From assembly GCF_900105755.1 (NCBI RefSeq), contig NZ_FNTQ01000001.1, positions 248,001-312,000 of the forward strand: a stretch of DNA of 64,000 nt. The letters are read 5' to 3'. A program made the position numbers and the translations under genes. This document shows, one piece after another, positions 25,055 to 33,083 of the stretch (position 1 is its first letter; every line of letters starts with the position of its first letter). This DNA is from Streptomyces sp. Ag109_O5-10 (GTDB lineage Bacteria; Actinomycetota; Actinomycetes; Streptomycetales; Streptomycetaceae). Below the pieces are notes generated by a model. It saw only the letters and a list, made by a program, of their open reading frames with translations, had not been told where the DNA came from and ran no database searches.

Positions 25055-25615
25055 TCAGCCGATGCCGCCATCGCCGCCCGCGCCACCACGGCCGCCGGTT
25101 GTGCAGCCGAGGCCCAGGCAGATCCCGCCGGTGCCGCCCGTGCCGCCGCGGCCGCCGTCGCCGGTGCCCACCGCGGCTCCGCCCGTGCCGCCCGTGCCGC
25201 CGTTGGCACTGCCGCCGCAGATCCCGGCGCAGATTCCGCCCGCTCCGCCGATGCCGCCCTCACGTCCGGGCGCGCCGGCCGTACCCGTGCCGCCGTTGGC
25301 GCTGCCGTTGCACAGTCCGGCGCAGATCCCCCCGCCCTGGCCGCCGTTGCTCCCGTTGACGGTGGCGTTGCAGTTGCCCGCGCAGACCCGGTCGCCGATG
25401 CGCACACTGCCGTCGCCCGCCCGGACCGCACCGAACTGGATGTGGCCGCTGCCCGGCCCGGCGCTGTCGGCGGGCAGCTGCCGAGCGGCCGCGACGGCCG
25501 TGCGGGTCTGCGGCGCCGCCGTCGCCGCGGGGGCCAGCGCGCCGGCCGCGACACCGGCGGCGAGGGCGGCCGAGGCCGTGAGTCCGAGACGGGCCTTCCA
25601 AGAACACGTACGCAT
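25055..25615 (-). CDS. Secreted glycine-rich repeat protein with cysteine pairs
   Basis: 186 residues from ATG 25615, behind GAGGAA. A signal peptide is clear: basic MRTCSWKAR, hydrophobic LGLTASAALAAGVAAGALAP, cleavage after ATAAP. The mature protein has a non-repetitive part (IQFGAVRAGDGSVRIGDRV) and then four irregular repeats each opening with a CxxxC unit: CAGNCNATVNGS, ICAGLCNGSANGG, ICAGICGGSANGG, ICLGLGC, separated by GG(T/A/N)GG runs. The Gly-Gly-x triplets resemble mycobacterial PGRS repeats, but there is no PE domain. Disulfide-pinned polyglycine helices or beta-roll are possible. First-described features only; no family can be named. Confidence 0.75.
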   Translation of the reverse strand: MRTCSWKARLGLTASAALAAGVAAGALAPAATAAPQTRTAVAAARQLPADSAGPGSGHIQFGAVRAGDGSVRIGDRVCAGNCNATVNGSNGGQGGGICAGLCNGSANGGTGTAGAPGREGGIGGAGGICAGICGGSANGGTGGTGGAAVGTGDGGRGGTGGTGGICLGLGCTTGGRGGAGGDGGIG

Positions 25616-25670
25616 GGCATTCCTCAATTCAGATCTCATTCAGATTTCCGGATTTCCGCATGGCCAAGGA

Positions 25671-25699
25671 ACGCCCCGGCCCGCAGCGGGCCGGGGCGT
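25671..25699 (-). terminator. Perfect 13-bp stem, 3-base loop hairpin
   Basis: ACGCCCCGGCCCG and its exact complement around the loop CAG. It starts 13 bp beyond the stop of the collagen-like gene (25712) on the same strand, so it should end that transcript before the next glycine-rich gene; streptomycete terminators often lack a U tract. Confidence 0.8.
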
Positions 25700-25711
25700 C
25701 GCGGATTTCAC

Positions 25712-26152
25712 TCAGGACCCGAAGAGGGAATCCAGGCCCAGCAGTGCGGCCCAGTCCCCGCCGCGAAGTTGTCGGTCCCAGGTGTCGAAGTCCTTCTCGG
25801 AGATCTTGTATTTCTTGACGACGTCGGACTTCTTCACCTGCCCGGACTCCACGGCCAGGACGATCCGCGCCCTGTCCAGGCCCGTGAGATCCGACTTCGG
25901 TCTGTCGGGCAGGTCGCCGAGCGTGAGGCAGCCGGGGTGGCCGGGCTTGCCGGGCTCTCCCGGCCGGCCGGGCGCACCGCCCTTGCCGCCTTCCCCGCCC
26001 TTGCCGCAGTGCGACGCCGGGGCGGCCAGGGCCGTGCGCCTGGTGTCCGGGGTGCTGCCCGGCGCGGCCTGGGCGGCGCACGCGGTGCCGGCGGCGAGGG
26101 CCACCGAGGCCAGCGCCAGGACGAACGGACGCTGCCAGCGATTTTGGGACAT
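25712..26152 (-). CDS. Secreted protein with a collagen-like segment and a C-terminal helix-turn-helix-like domain
   Basis: 146 residues, ATG 26152 with GGAGAA upstream. Signal peptide MSQNRWQRPFVLALASVALA ending near CAAQAAP. Residues 48-75 form a short Gly-x-y segment bounded by cysteines: CGKGGEGGKGGAPGRPGEPG then KPGHPGC. The C-terminal 60 residues change character completely: LDRARIVLAVESGQVKKSDV, VKKYKISEKDFDTWDRQLRG, a pattern of three helices like the DUF1153/transposase-type helix-turn-helix (KxxVVxAVxxGxxsxxeaxxxYxxsxxEfxxW). A secreted protein with such a domain is odd; it may act as a protein-binding knob rather than bind DNA. Middle gene of the glycine-rich trio. Confidence 0.75.
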   Translation of the reverse strand: MSQNRWQRPFVLALASVALAAGTACAAQAAPGSTPDTRRTALAAPASHCGKGGEGGKGGAPGRPGEPGKPGHPGCLTLGDLPDRPKSDLTGLDRARIVLAVESGQVKKSDVVKKYKISEKDFDTWDRQLRGGDWAALLGLDSLFGS

Positions 26153-26198
26153 GAGGGTTCTCCGTTTTCCGTGGTCAGGGTCGGGGGGCCGGTGGCGG

Positions 26199-26234
26199 GT
26201 GGGGGCGGAGGCCTGTTCGGGCCTGCGCCCCCAC
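26199..26234 (-). terminator. 15-bp stem hairpin after the third glycine-rich gene
   Basis: GTGGGGGCGGAGGCC pairs with GGCCTGCGCCCCCAC (one mismatch) around TGTTCG. It follows the corrected stop at 26248 by 13 bp on the minus strand, supporting that 26248 is the true end of the gene rather than the open frame running on to 26175. Confidence 0.75.
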
Positions 26235-26247
26235 CGGGGAGGGAGGG

Positions 26248-26843
26248 TCAGAAGAGGCTGCCGCCGCCGGCGCCGCCGGCACCGCCCAGGCCGCCGAAGA
26301 GGACGCCGAGCCCGCCCGTGCCGCCCTTGCCACCGGAGCCGCCCTGGAAGACCCCGAAGCCTCCGTTACCGCCCTTGCCTCCGTTGCCGCCCTTGAGGAT
26401 GCCGTCACCGCCGGAGCCGCCGGAGCCCGCGCTGCCGCCGAACAGGCCGGTGCCGCCGTTGCCACCTCCACCACCGTTGCCGCCCACGACGCCGTCGCCG
26501 CCCCCGCCTCCCCCGCCCCACCGCCGCCGGACAGGATGCCGTTGCCGCCGTTGCCGCCCCTGCCTCCGTCACCGCCGGCGCCCAGGACGCTGCCACCGCC
26601 GGAGCCGCCGGAGCCCCCGCCGCCGCCTATGAGGCCGCCACCGCCCGCACCTCCGTCGCCGCCGGCACCGCCACCGTGGACGAAGCTCACGACAGGCGCG
26701 GCGGGCATCGGTGCGGCCATCGCCGCGGACGCCGGCAGCAGCACTCCCCCGGTGACCACTGCGGCCGAGGCCGCGAGCGCCGCGAGACCGAGACGCCGAC
26801 GCCCGGAACGGTTTTTGCTGCTGGTGCGAAAAATACGGTTCAT
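26248..26843 (-). pseudogene. Secreted glycine-rich (PGRS-like) repeat protein with one frameshift
   Basis: ATG 26843 behind AGGAGAG. Signal peptide: MNRIFRTSSKNRSGRRRLGL then AALAASAAVVTGGVLLPASA, cleavage near AMAAP. The mature part consists of GGxGG repeats, each ending in a small hydrophobic knot: GGGLIGGGGG, GGSVLGAGG, NGGNGILSGGGG. In the C-rich stretch 26501-26520 the frame is lost; one base inserted there restores DGVVGGNGG, NGGTGLFGGSAG, GDGILKGGNGG, FGVFQGGSGG, LGVLFGGLGG and GGGSLF with a stop at 26248, giving about 198 residues. Without the correction the protein turns into Ala/Thr/Arg-rich nonsense. Sequencing error, mutation or slippage-based phase variation are all possible. 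Confidence 0.75.
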
Positions 26844-27066
26844 GGGTGCTCTCCTGTCGATGCGCGGGGTTTTCTTTCTTCCCCTGAGATTCCGGTGCGG
26901 ATTTCCGTCCCACCGTGCCGCCTCATGTGTGTTCCGGATTTCTTCTCCGGTGAGGCCCGCACTTCAAGTAGGCCCTGCGGACTCCGCACGGTCACGTTCC
27001 GAGGGGTCGTGACTTGACCCGATGGAGCAAATCGGGTAAAAGGCGCAAACGGGCGGCGTGTGGCGG
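26844..27066. other. Upstream region of the glycine-rich trio
   Basis: 223 bp between the end of the aromatic hydroxylase gene and the first glycine-rich gene, both leftward. No gene is seen. It is relatively T-rich on the plus strand (TTTTCTTTCTTCCCC) near 26870 and presumably contains the promoter of the glycine-rich gene. Confidence 0.4.
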
Positions 27067-28305
27067 TCAGCGGCCTGTGGAGGTGGGGCGCTCCTGCGCC
27101 GGGTCCAGGCCGGCCATCAGTTCCGCGAAGGCGCGTACGGCCGCCGGGGAGGTGAAGAGCCTGTCGAGGCGGGCCCGGGCCAGGCGGTGCAGGAAGGGGC
27201 CGCAGTGGGTGCTGTCACCGGCGTCGTGGACCGTCCGGGTCAGCCAGTGGGAGAACTCCTGGTCGCTCCAGACGCGCCGCAGGCAGCGCTCGGAGTAGGT
27301 GCGCAGCGCGGTGTCGTCCCCGTCCCGGACGTGGTCGCGGACGGCGCGGGCGAAGAGGTCGGCGTCGTACAGGGCGAGGTTCATGCCCTTGCCGCCCATG
27401 GGGGACACGATGTGGGCGGCGTCCCCGACGAGGAACAGCCGCCCGTACTGCATGGGGTCGGTCACGAGGCTGCGCAGCCGGAAGGTCTCGCGGTCGGTGA
27501 CCGGGCCCGCGGCCAGGCCGGGGTCGCCGAGCCGGGTGCGCAGCGCGTCCCAGACCCGGTCGTCGGGCCACGCGCCGGGGAGGTCGCCGGGCGGGCACTG
27601 GAGGTAGTAGCGGCTGCTGTACGGCCCGCGCGGGAAGTGCGCGGCGAAGCCCTGCGCGCTGACGGCGAGCAGGGGGTGGGCGGGGGGCGGGGCGTCGGCG
27701 AGGACGGTGAGCCAGCCGATGCCGTGGTCGAAGGTGTGGGCGGTGAGGTGGCCGCCGGGAACGGCGCTGCGGGTGACCCCGTGGTCTCCGTCGCAGCCGG
27801 CGACGAACGCGCAGGTGATCGCGTGCGGGGTGCCGTCGGCGGAGCGGTAGCGGACCACCGGGCGCTCCCCCGTCAGGCCGTCCAGGGTGACGTCGGCCGC
27901 CTCGTAGCGCAGGTCGCCGCCGCCGGCGAGGTGGGTGGCGGTGAGGCGGTGGACGAGTACCTGCTGGGGGCACAGACGTGCCCCGGGGCCCTCTCCCCCG
28001 CCGCTGTCGTCGACGAGGTGGCGCACGCCGTCCACCCGGAACTCCAGGATGCCGTCGTGCGGCGGGCCGTCCAGCACCAGGTCGGCCAGACCCCAGGACT
28101 CGAACATCCGCACGGCGCGGGCCTCCACGATGCCGGCCCGCTGCCGCTGCGCCACATGCTCGCGGCTGCGGCGCTCCAGGACGACGCAGTCCACGCCGCA
28201 CCGGCGCAGCAGAGCGGCAACAGTCAGGCCGGCCGGGCCCGCACCGACCACGACGACGGTCGCGGACTCCCGCACCTCGTCCAACTGCCGCTGCGCCTGG
28301 CCCAC
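27067..28305 (-). CDS. PobA-like FAD-dependent aromatic hydroxylase
   Basis: 412 residues, cytosolic group A flavoprotein monooxygenase close to 4-hydroxybenzoate 3-hydroxylase, which makes protocatechuate with NAD(P)H and O2. Seen in order: VVVVGAGPAGLTVAALLRR (FAD ADP turn), QRQRAGIVEARAV corresponding to the RxRAGVLE segment that carries the flavin-binding Arg44 of PobA, CDGDHGVTRSAVPG (DG fingerprint), SSRYYLQCPPGD matching the substrate/NADPH-side SRYYVQV segment, and GDAAHIVSPMGGKGMNLALYD (GD motif; PobA has DAAHIVPPTGAKG). The Pro-Pro of that loop is Ser-Pro here. Last gene of a four-gene leftward group with a P450, an exporter and a secreted hydrolase. Confidence 0.88.
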   Translation of the reverse strand: MGQAQRQLDEVRESATVVVVGAGPAGLTVAALLRRCGVDCVVLERRSREHVAQRQRAGIVEARAVRMFESWGLADLVLDGPPHDGILEFRVDGVRHLVDDSGGGEGPGARLCPQQVLVHRLTATHLAGGGDLRYEAADVTLDGLTGERPVVRYRSADGTPHAITCAFVAGCDGDHGVTRSAVPGGHLTAHTFDHGIGWLTVLADAPPPAHPLLAVSAQGFAAHFPRGPYSSRYYLQCPPGDLPGAWPDDRVWDALRTRLGDPGLAAGPVTDRETFRLRSLVTDPMQYGRLFLVGDAAHIVSPMGGKGMNLALYDADLFARAVRDHVRDGDDTALRTYSERCLRRVWSDQEFSHWLTRTVHDAGDSTHCGPFLHRLARARLDRLFTSPAAVRAFAELMAGLDPAQERPTSTGR

Positions 28306-28418
28306 TTGGTACCTCCGCAGTCAGCGTACGGCCTTTCCCGCAACGCCTGGCCACAACGGGGACGGCCGCAACGGGGATGTCCCCACGGCTCGGTGCTCGA
28401 AGCGGCCGTCGAGGGTCG

Positions 28419-29594
28419 TCAGGCCGGAACGTCCCAGTGCACGTGGAGGCCGGCCGGCTTGCGGAAGACCAGGCCGTGCGGGGTGGCGGGAATCTGCGGG
28501 TCGAGGCGGAGGCCGGGGAGGCGTTCGAGCAGGCGCTGGAGGGCGATGCGGGTTTCCAGGCGGGCCAGGTGGGCGGCGAGGCAGTGGTGCGGGCCCTGGG
28601 CGAAGGCCAGTTGGAGGCGGGCCTCGGCGCGGCGGACGTCGAACCGGTCCGGGTCGGTGAAGACGGCAGGGTCGCGGTTGGCGCCGGTCAGGGAGACGCT
28701 GACGAGGTCGCCGCGGCGGATGGCGGCCGGGCCGAGCACGGTGTCGCGGGTTGCGTAGCGGTCCACCACGGCCGCGCCGGGCTCCAGCCGCAGGGACTCC
28801 TCGACGGCTCCGTCGAGCAGACCGGGATCGGCCTGCACCAGGGCGAGTTGGCCGGGGTTCCGCAGCAGGTGGAGCAGGGCGTTGGTGATCATCGCCTCGG
28901 TCGTCTCGATGCCGCCGAACATCAGTACCGCCGCGTTGGAGGCCACTTCGGGCACGTCCAGTTGGCCTGCGGCGGAGACGAGGAGCGAGGAGGCGTGCGG
29001 GTCGGCGACGGTTGCCTCAACGGCGGCCCGCAGCTGTGCGTAGGCGGCGGGACCGGCCGGGCCCGCCGTCAGGCCCTCGGTGATGTCCGAGACCGACCGT
29101 ACGATGGCGTCGTACCAGGAGAGCACCGTGTCGGTGGTCGTGCCGACCAGGCCGAGGGCGTCGGTGACGACGGCCACCGCGAGCGGTCCGGCGAAGGCGC
29201 GGCGCAGTTCGGCGGCGCCCTCGGACTCCAGTGCGGTGATGAGGCGGTCGGTCTCGCTTTCTATGAACGCGGCGAAGTTGTCGTGCACCCTTCGGGGCCG
29301 GAAGGGGGCCGCGAAGGGCTCGCGGTGGCGGGCGTGCGCGGCGCCGTCCAGGGACAGCATGCTCGGTCCGACGACCTGGGCGGTGGTGAAGCGGGGGTCG
29401 TCCACGGTGAAGGTGGCGGCGTCCCTCATCACGTCCAGCCCGAGGTCGCGGCGGGTCACCAGCCAGCCGTTCAGTTCGGGCAGCCACGACACGGGCTCGT
29501 GGGCGCGGAGCAGTGCCAGGCGCGGGTGCGGGTCCCGGGCGAGTTCGGCGAGCGTGGTCGAGGCTCCGAGGGGGAACGAGTCGGCGGTGCTCAT
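28419..29594 (-). CDS. Cytochrome P450
   Basis: 391 residues, soluble class I bacterial P450. I-helix oxygen groove FGGIETTEAM, K-helix ExxR in DGAVEESLRL, and heme-thiolate loop FAQGPHHCLAAHLARLE with the Cys ligand (the residue after Cys-Leu-Ala replaces the more usual Gly). C-helix segment HARHREPFAAPFRPRRV is also typical. No ferredoxin or reductase gene is adjacent, so electrons must come from elsewhere. Start ATG 29594 (MSTADSF) is chosen over upstream codons, which add a non-conserved basic leader. In context it could hydroxylate or O-dealkylate an aromatic substrate ahead of the PobA-like enzyme; this is inference. Confidence 0.92.
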   Translation of the reverse strand: MSTADSFPLGASTTLAELARDPHPRLALLRAHEPVSWLPELNGWLVTRRDLGLDVMRDAATFTVDDPRFTTAQVVGPSMLSLDGAAHARHREPFAAPFRPRRVHDNFAAFIESETDRLITALESEGAAELRRAFAGPLAVAVVTDALGLVGTTTDTVLSWYDAIVRSVSDITEGLTAGPAGPAAYAQLRAAVEATVADPHASSLLVSAAGQLDVPEVASNAAVLMFGGIETTEAMITNALLHLLRNPGQLALVQADPGLLDGAVEESLRLEPGAAVVDRYATRDTVLGPAAIRRGDLVSVSLTGANRDPAVFTDPDRFDVRRAEARLQLAFAQGPHHCLAAHLARLETRIALQRLLERLPGLRLDPQIPATPHGLVFRKPAGLHVHWDVPA

Positions 29595-29791
29595 CGCGCT
29601 GTCCGGCCGGGAGGAGGGAATCCGTTCACATCGCATCGTAACCACGGCGCCCCCTCCGCCCGTTCACCGGTCCTGGCGGGCGAGCCTCCCACGAGGTCGA
29701 GCGGGGGGGGTGTTTTCGGAGGGATGCCGGATCACGAAGCGTCTGACCCCGTACCGGTCGAGGGGGCGTCCTGTGTTCGGCTCGTGCCCCG

Positions 29792-31357
29792 CTACTCCTT
29801 TGCGGGCTCGTCCTGCGAAGGGGCTCGGCCGCGGAGCGTGACGAGGGTCAGGAGCGCTGAGAACAGTGCGGCCGAGCCGCAGACGACGAAGCCGATCGAG
29901 TAGCCGTGGCCGAGGGCGTCCAGGGCGAGCGGATGCAGGTCGGCGAGGTTCGGTGAGGCGGCCGAGGCACCGTTCACCGCGAGCGGACCGCCCTCTTCCA
30001 GCACGGCCGAGCCGGCGCCCTTGAGTGCCTGCGGCAGCGCCGAGTCGTGCAGGGTGCCGGAGAAGGTGCTCGCCGCGCGGCTCAGGGCCACGGCACCGAT
30101 GACGGCCGGGCCGAGGGTGAAGCCGACGTCCCGCAGCAGGTTGGTGGTGGCGCTCGCCATGCCGGCCAGGTGCAGCGGGACGGTGTTGACGGCCGTTGCC
30201 GTGATCGACGAGACGGTGATCGCGAAACCCACGCCCACCAGACCGAGGGGCAGGATCAGCGAGGTGAAGGCGCCGTCGGTGATCGGCAGGGTGGCCGCCC
30301 AGTAGTCGCCCGCCGCGATCAGCAGCAGCCCCGCGCCCAGCAGCAGCCCCGGTGCCACGGTTCTCAGCAGCCGTTCCGTCAGCGGCAGCATCGCGAGGGT
30401 GATGCCGTTGAGCAGGACGAATGCCAGGGCGGTCCGCATCGGGGCCTGGTCCTGCACCGGGCCGAGCCGGATGCTGACGGAGTAGGCGGTGCCCAGAAAG
30501 GCGAACATCCCGACGACGGCCACGACGGAGGCCACCGCGAAGGCGCGGTTGCGGAACAGGTCCAGGCGCAGGAGCGGGGACTTCGCGCGCTTCTCGGCCA
30601 GGACGAAGACGGTGAGGAAGACGGCCGCCAGGACGAAGGAGACGATGATCGAGGGTGATGACCATCCGTCGGTGGGGCCTTGGATGATGGCGTAGAGCAG
30701 GGAGAACAGGCCGAGGCCGATGGTCAGTTGGCCCGCCACGTCCAGCGAGCGTCCCTCGGGGGCGCTCGAGTCGACGACGAACAGGGCGCTGATGGCGGCA
30801 CTCGCGACGGCGATGGCGGTGACCACGACGAAGGACCATCGCCACGAGCCGTAGGTGGCGGTGATGCCCCCGAGCAGGGGTGCGAGGAACCCGCCGGTGG
30901 AGAGCAGGGCCGCCCACATCGCGATGACCCGGGCCCGTTGTGCGGGCGAGGTGGTGCCGGCGGCCAGGATGGCCAGCGAGGTCGGGAACAGTGCGGCGGC
31001 CCCCAGGCCCGACAGGGCCTGTCCGGCCCAGAGCTGGTGGACGCCGGAGGCGGTGGCGCTGACGAGCTCGCCCACCGCCAGCAGCGAGGCGCCGCCTGTC
31101 AGCAGCCGCTTGCGGCCGAAGAGGTCACCGAGCAGGCCGAAGGTCAGCTCCAGTACGGCGACCGGCAGCAGGAAGGCGTCCGAGATCCAGGTGAGCTGCG
31201 AGCCGACCGGGTGCAGGTCGGACTGGAACAGTCCGTTGAGCGTGGCCGGTATGGCCAGACCGATCTGGGCGAGGCAGACGGCGACGAGGCCGGCGACCAG
31301 GGTGCCGGTGGTCAGTTCGCGGCCGACGTCGGTTCTGGCGGGGGGTTCGGTCGTCAT
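29792..31357 (-). CDS. MFS exporter, DHA2 (14-TMS) family
   Basis: 521 residues, inner membrane. Motif A LLGDLFGRKRLLTGG between helices 2 and 3, WAGQALSGLGAAALFPTSLA (helix 4), motif C-like STGGFLAPLLGGITATYGSW in helix 5, and helices to the end; 14 hydrophobic segments can be counted roughly. A GTG at 31363 or ATG at 31357 can start the protein; AGGAG fits either. Lies 56 bp after the secreted hydrolase gene, same strand, so co-transcribed; likely exports or imports the compound handled by the operon. Confidence 0.92.
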   Translation of the reverse strand: MTTEPPARTDVGRELTTGTLVAGLVAVCLAQIGLAIPATLNGLFQSDLHPVGSQLTWISDAFLLPVAVLELTFGLLGDLFGRKRLLTGGASLLAVGELVSATASGVHQLWAGQALSGLGAAALFPTSLAILAAGTTSPAQRARVIAMWAALLSTGGFLAPLLGGITATYGSWRWSFVVVTAIAVASAAISALFVVDSSAPEGRSLDVAGQLTIGLGLFSLLYAIIQGPTDGWSSPSIIVSFVLAAVFLTVFVLAEKRAKSPLLRLDLFRNRAFAVASVVAVVGMFAFLGTAYSVSIRLGPVQDQAPMRTALAFVLLNGITLAMLPLTERLLRTVAPGLLLGAGLLLIAAGDYWAATLPITDGAFTSLILPLGLVGVGFAITVSSITATAVNTVPLHLAGMASATTNLLRDVGFTLGPAVIGAVALSRAASTFSGTLHDSALPQALKGAGSAVLEEGGPLAVNGASAASPNLADLHPLALDALGHGYSIGFVVCGSAALFSALLTLVTLRGRAPSQDEPAKE

Positions 31358-31413
31358 GGACACGGAGGCTCCTGGGGCGTGCGGGTTCGGGACGGGGAGA
31401 GGACGCTCGGGGA

Positions 31414-32766
31414 TCAGCGGGTGCCGGTCAGACGACTCGGCCGGTAGTCGGTGAAGGAGGCACCGTCGAGGCCCAGTTCGTCGGCGCTGCGCTGGAGTTC
31501 GGCAGGGGTGGTGGAGTCGTCCCAGTGCCCGGTGTCCAGCCGGTGCTCCACGGCGTGCAGGCCGGCGACCACTTCGGCGGTGGTGAAGTTGCAGTGGGCC
31601 TGGCGTGCCACATAGGCCTGTCGCAGCAGGGCGGAGTCTCCGGCCCCGCGCACCCGTCTGGCGAAGGCCGACTCCTGCTCGACGGGCACGAGTTGGTCGG
31701 CGGTGGTGTGGATGTCGAGCAGCGGCACGGCCAGCCCCTGGCCGGCCGTGGAGGTCTGCTTCAGATGGGCCACCGCGGCCGGGTCGGCCGAGACGTCCGC
31801 ACCCCGGGTGAGCCGGTTCAGGTCGGTCCGCAGGTCGAGCCCGGCGTCGCGGTAGAGCGCCTTGACCTGCTTGGCGTGGCTGGACTTGTGCAGCTGGCCG
31901 GCGTAGTCGACGCCCTTGTTCCAGGAGGTGTTGCCGCCGGCGGACTGCTCCACCGACCAGCGGGCCGGGACGATGAACCCGAGCAGTCCCTGAGCCAGCC
32001 ATGCGTACTGCTGTTCCTCCTGGCCGGCGAAGTCGTCGCGGGCGGGCGGCTGTTGCCCCGGAGACCAGTCGGTCAGGTTGAGGTAGGCGGCGGCCAGGGC
32101 GATCCGGGCGCGTCCCGTCGGGGTCTGCTGTGCCGCTTCCACGGCGTCCGTGAGCCGGCCGGCCAGGGCGCCGGCGTCGGCCTGGCTGTTCAGGTTCACG
32201 AGCTTGCCGACGTCGGCGGGGTCGAAGAACGTGGCCAGGGTGTACTCGGCGTCCAGCTGGTAGTTGTCCAGGTCCACACCGCCGGCGACCAGGCCGCACA
32301 GGCCGAGTGCGCCGTCGACGCGTCCCGCGCCGTCGCGGGCGATGCGAGCGTTGACGAGGCCGCCCATGGACTGTCCCACCGAGATGATCCGGGTCGGTTC
32401 GCCGACCTGCCGGCGGAAGGCGGTGAGCGCCGCGAACTGATCCCGCTCGGCCGAGTCGAGCGCCCACATCGAGCCGTTCGGGTCGTAGGAGGAGCCGACG
32501 AGGGCGTAGCCGGCGTCGAGCAGGGCCTGGCGAGCGGCGGTCGACGGGGCGTCGGAAGCGGTGGTCGGTCCGAAGCCGTGGCTGAACAGCAGCAGGCTGC
32601 CGTTCCACTGCGCCGGTCTGTCCGCGATCCAGGTGGCGCCGTCGGACAGGGTGCCGGAGTAGTGGTCGGCGGTGGCGGCCTGGGCGCAGGTCGCCGGCCC
32701 GACCAGGGACGCGGCGAACGCGGTGGCGCAGGCGGCGGCGAGGGTCGAGAAACGAGGTGGGGGCAT
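31414..32766 (-). CDS. Secreted alpha/beta hydrolase (esterase-like)
   Basis: 450 residues. Signal peptide MPPPRFSTLAAACATAFAAS with cleavage near CAQAATA. Then LLLFSHGFGPTT (oxyanion-hole HG motif), nucleophile elbow SVGQSMGGLVNARIARDG with the Ser, an acidic residue in LLDIHTTADQLVPVEQE and the likely catalytic His in RQAHCNFTTAEV near the C-terminus. Extended cap between residues 150 and 330. Family relatives include secreted esterases and feruloyl-esterase/tannase-like enzymes, but the CS-D-HC disulfide of tannases is not seen. First structural gene of the aromatic module; may release an aromatic acid from an ester outside the cell. Confidence 0.82.
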   Translation of the reverse strand: MPPPRFSTLAAACATAFAASLVGPATCAQAATADHYSGTLSDGATWIADRPAQWNGSLLLFSHGFGPTTASDAPSTAARQALLDAGYALVGSSYDPNGSMWALDSAERDQFAALTAFRRQVGEPTRIISVGQSMGGLVNARIARDGAGRVDGALGLCGLVAGGVDLDNYQLDAEYTLATFFDPADVGKLVNLNSQADAGALAGRLTDAVEAAQQTPTGRARIALAAAYLNLTDWSPGQQPPARDDFAGQEEQQYAWLAQGLLGFIVPARWSVEQSAGGNTSWNKGVDYAGQLHKSSHAKQVKALYRDAGLDLRTDLNRLTRGADVSADPAAVAHLKQTSTAGQGLAVPLLDIHTTADQLVPVEQESAFARRVRGAGDSALLRQAYVARQAHCNFTTAEVVAGLHAVEHRLDTGHWDDSTTPAELQRSADELGLDGASFTDYRPSRLTGTR

Positions 32767-32805
32767 GGCGGCGGCTCCGCGAGTCGAGGGAGGACCGAGG
32801 AAGGG

Positions 32806-32978
32806 AGCTAGTGCCGCAACAGGCAACGTTCGCCCCGTCACGACGCCCGGCACGCACTCTCGCCGCACCGGCCGAAAGCCCAAGTACATCCAGTACGAGG
32901 ACTTCCGGCCGGCACGCCGAGAGCACGCACCGGACGCCGCTCCTTGACGGGCAAACGTTGCCTGCCGCGGCACTAGCT
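32806..32978. mobile_element. Long imperfect palindrome / MITE-like foldback element
   Basis: 173 bp that folds into one hairpin with arms of about 82 and 86 bases around the loop ATCCA (32888-32892). Outer arm starts AGCTAGTGCCGC on both strands and shares CAGGCAACGTT; inner arms share CTCTCG, CCGGCCG and GTAC. Overall about four of five bases pair. No coding frame is preserved. The structure is that of a miniature inverted-repeat element without transposase. It lies 40 bp upstream of the hydrolase start, so it will be transcribed as a large hairpin or separate that gene from its promoter. Confidence 0.8.
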
Positions 32979-33083
32979 GGAAGACCGCTGCGAATGTAGG
33001 TCTCTTTTTTTATCGCCGTCAATGCTGTGCCCAATATTGAGGCAGGTGGCTCCGCGTCCGGCGGCGCGGGGCCCGCGGGCGGA

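Noticed and set aside
25055..26843. PE_PGRS proteins of mycobacterial type
   Set aside because: No PE domain; each protein has a Sec-type signal peptide and other domains.
27058..29903. Long plus-strand frames opposite the PobA-like and P450 genes
   Set aside because: No motifs, Gly/Val/Arg-rich; the minus strand carries complete flavoprotein and P450 signatures.
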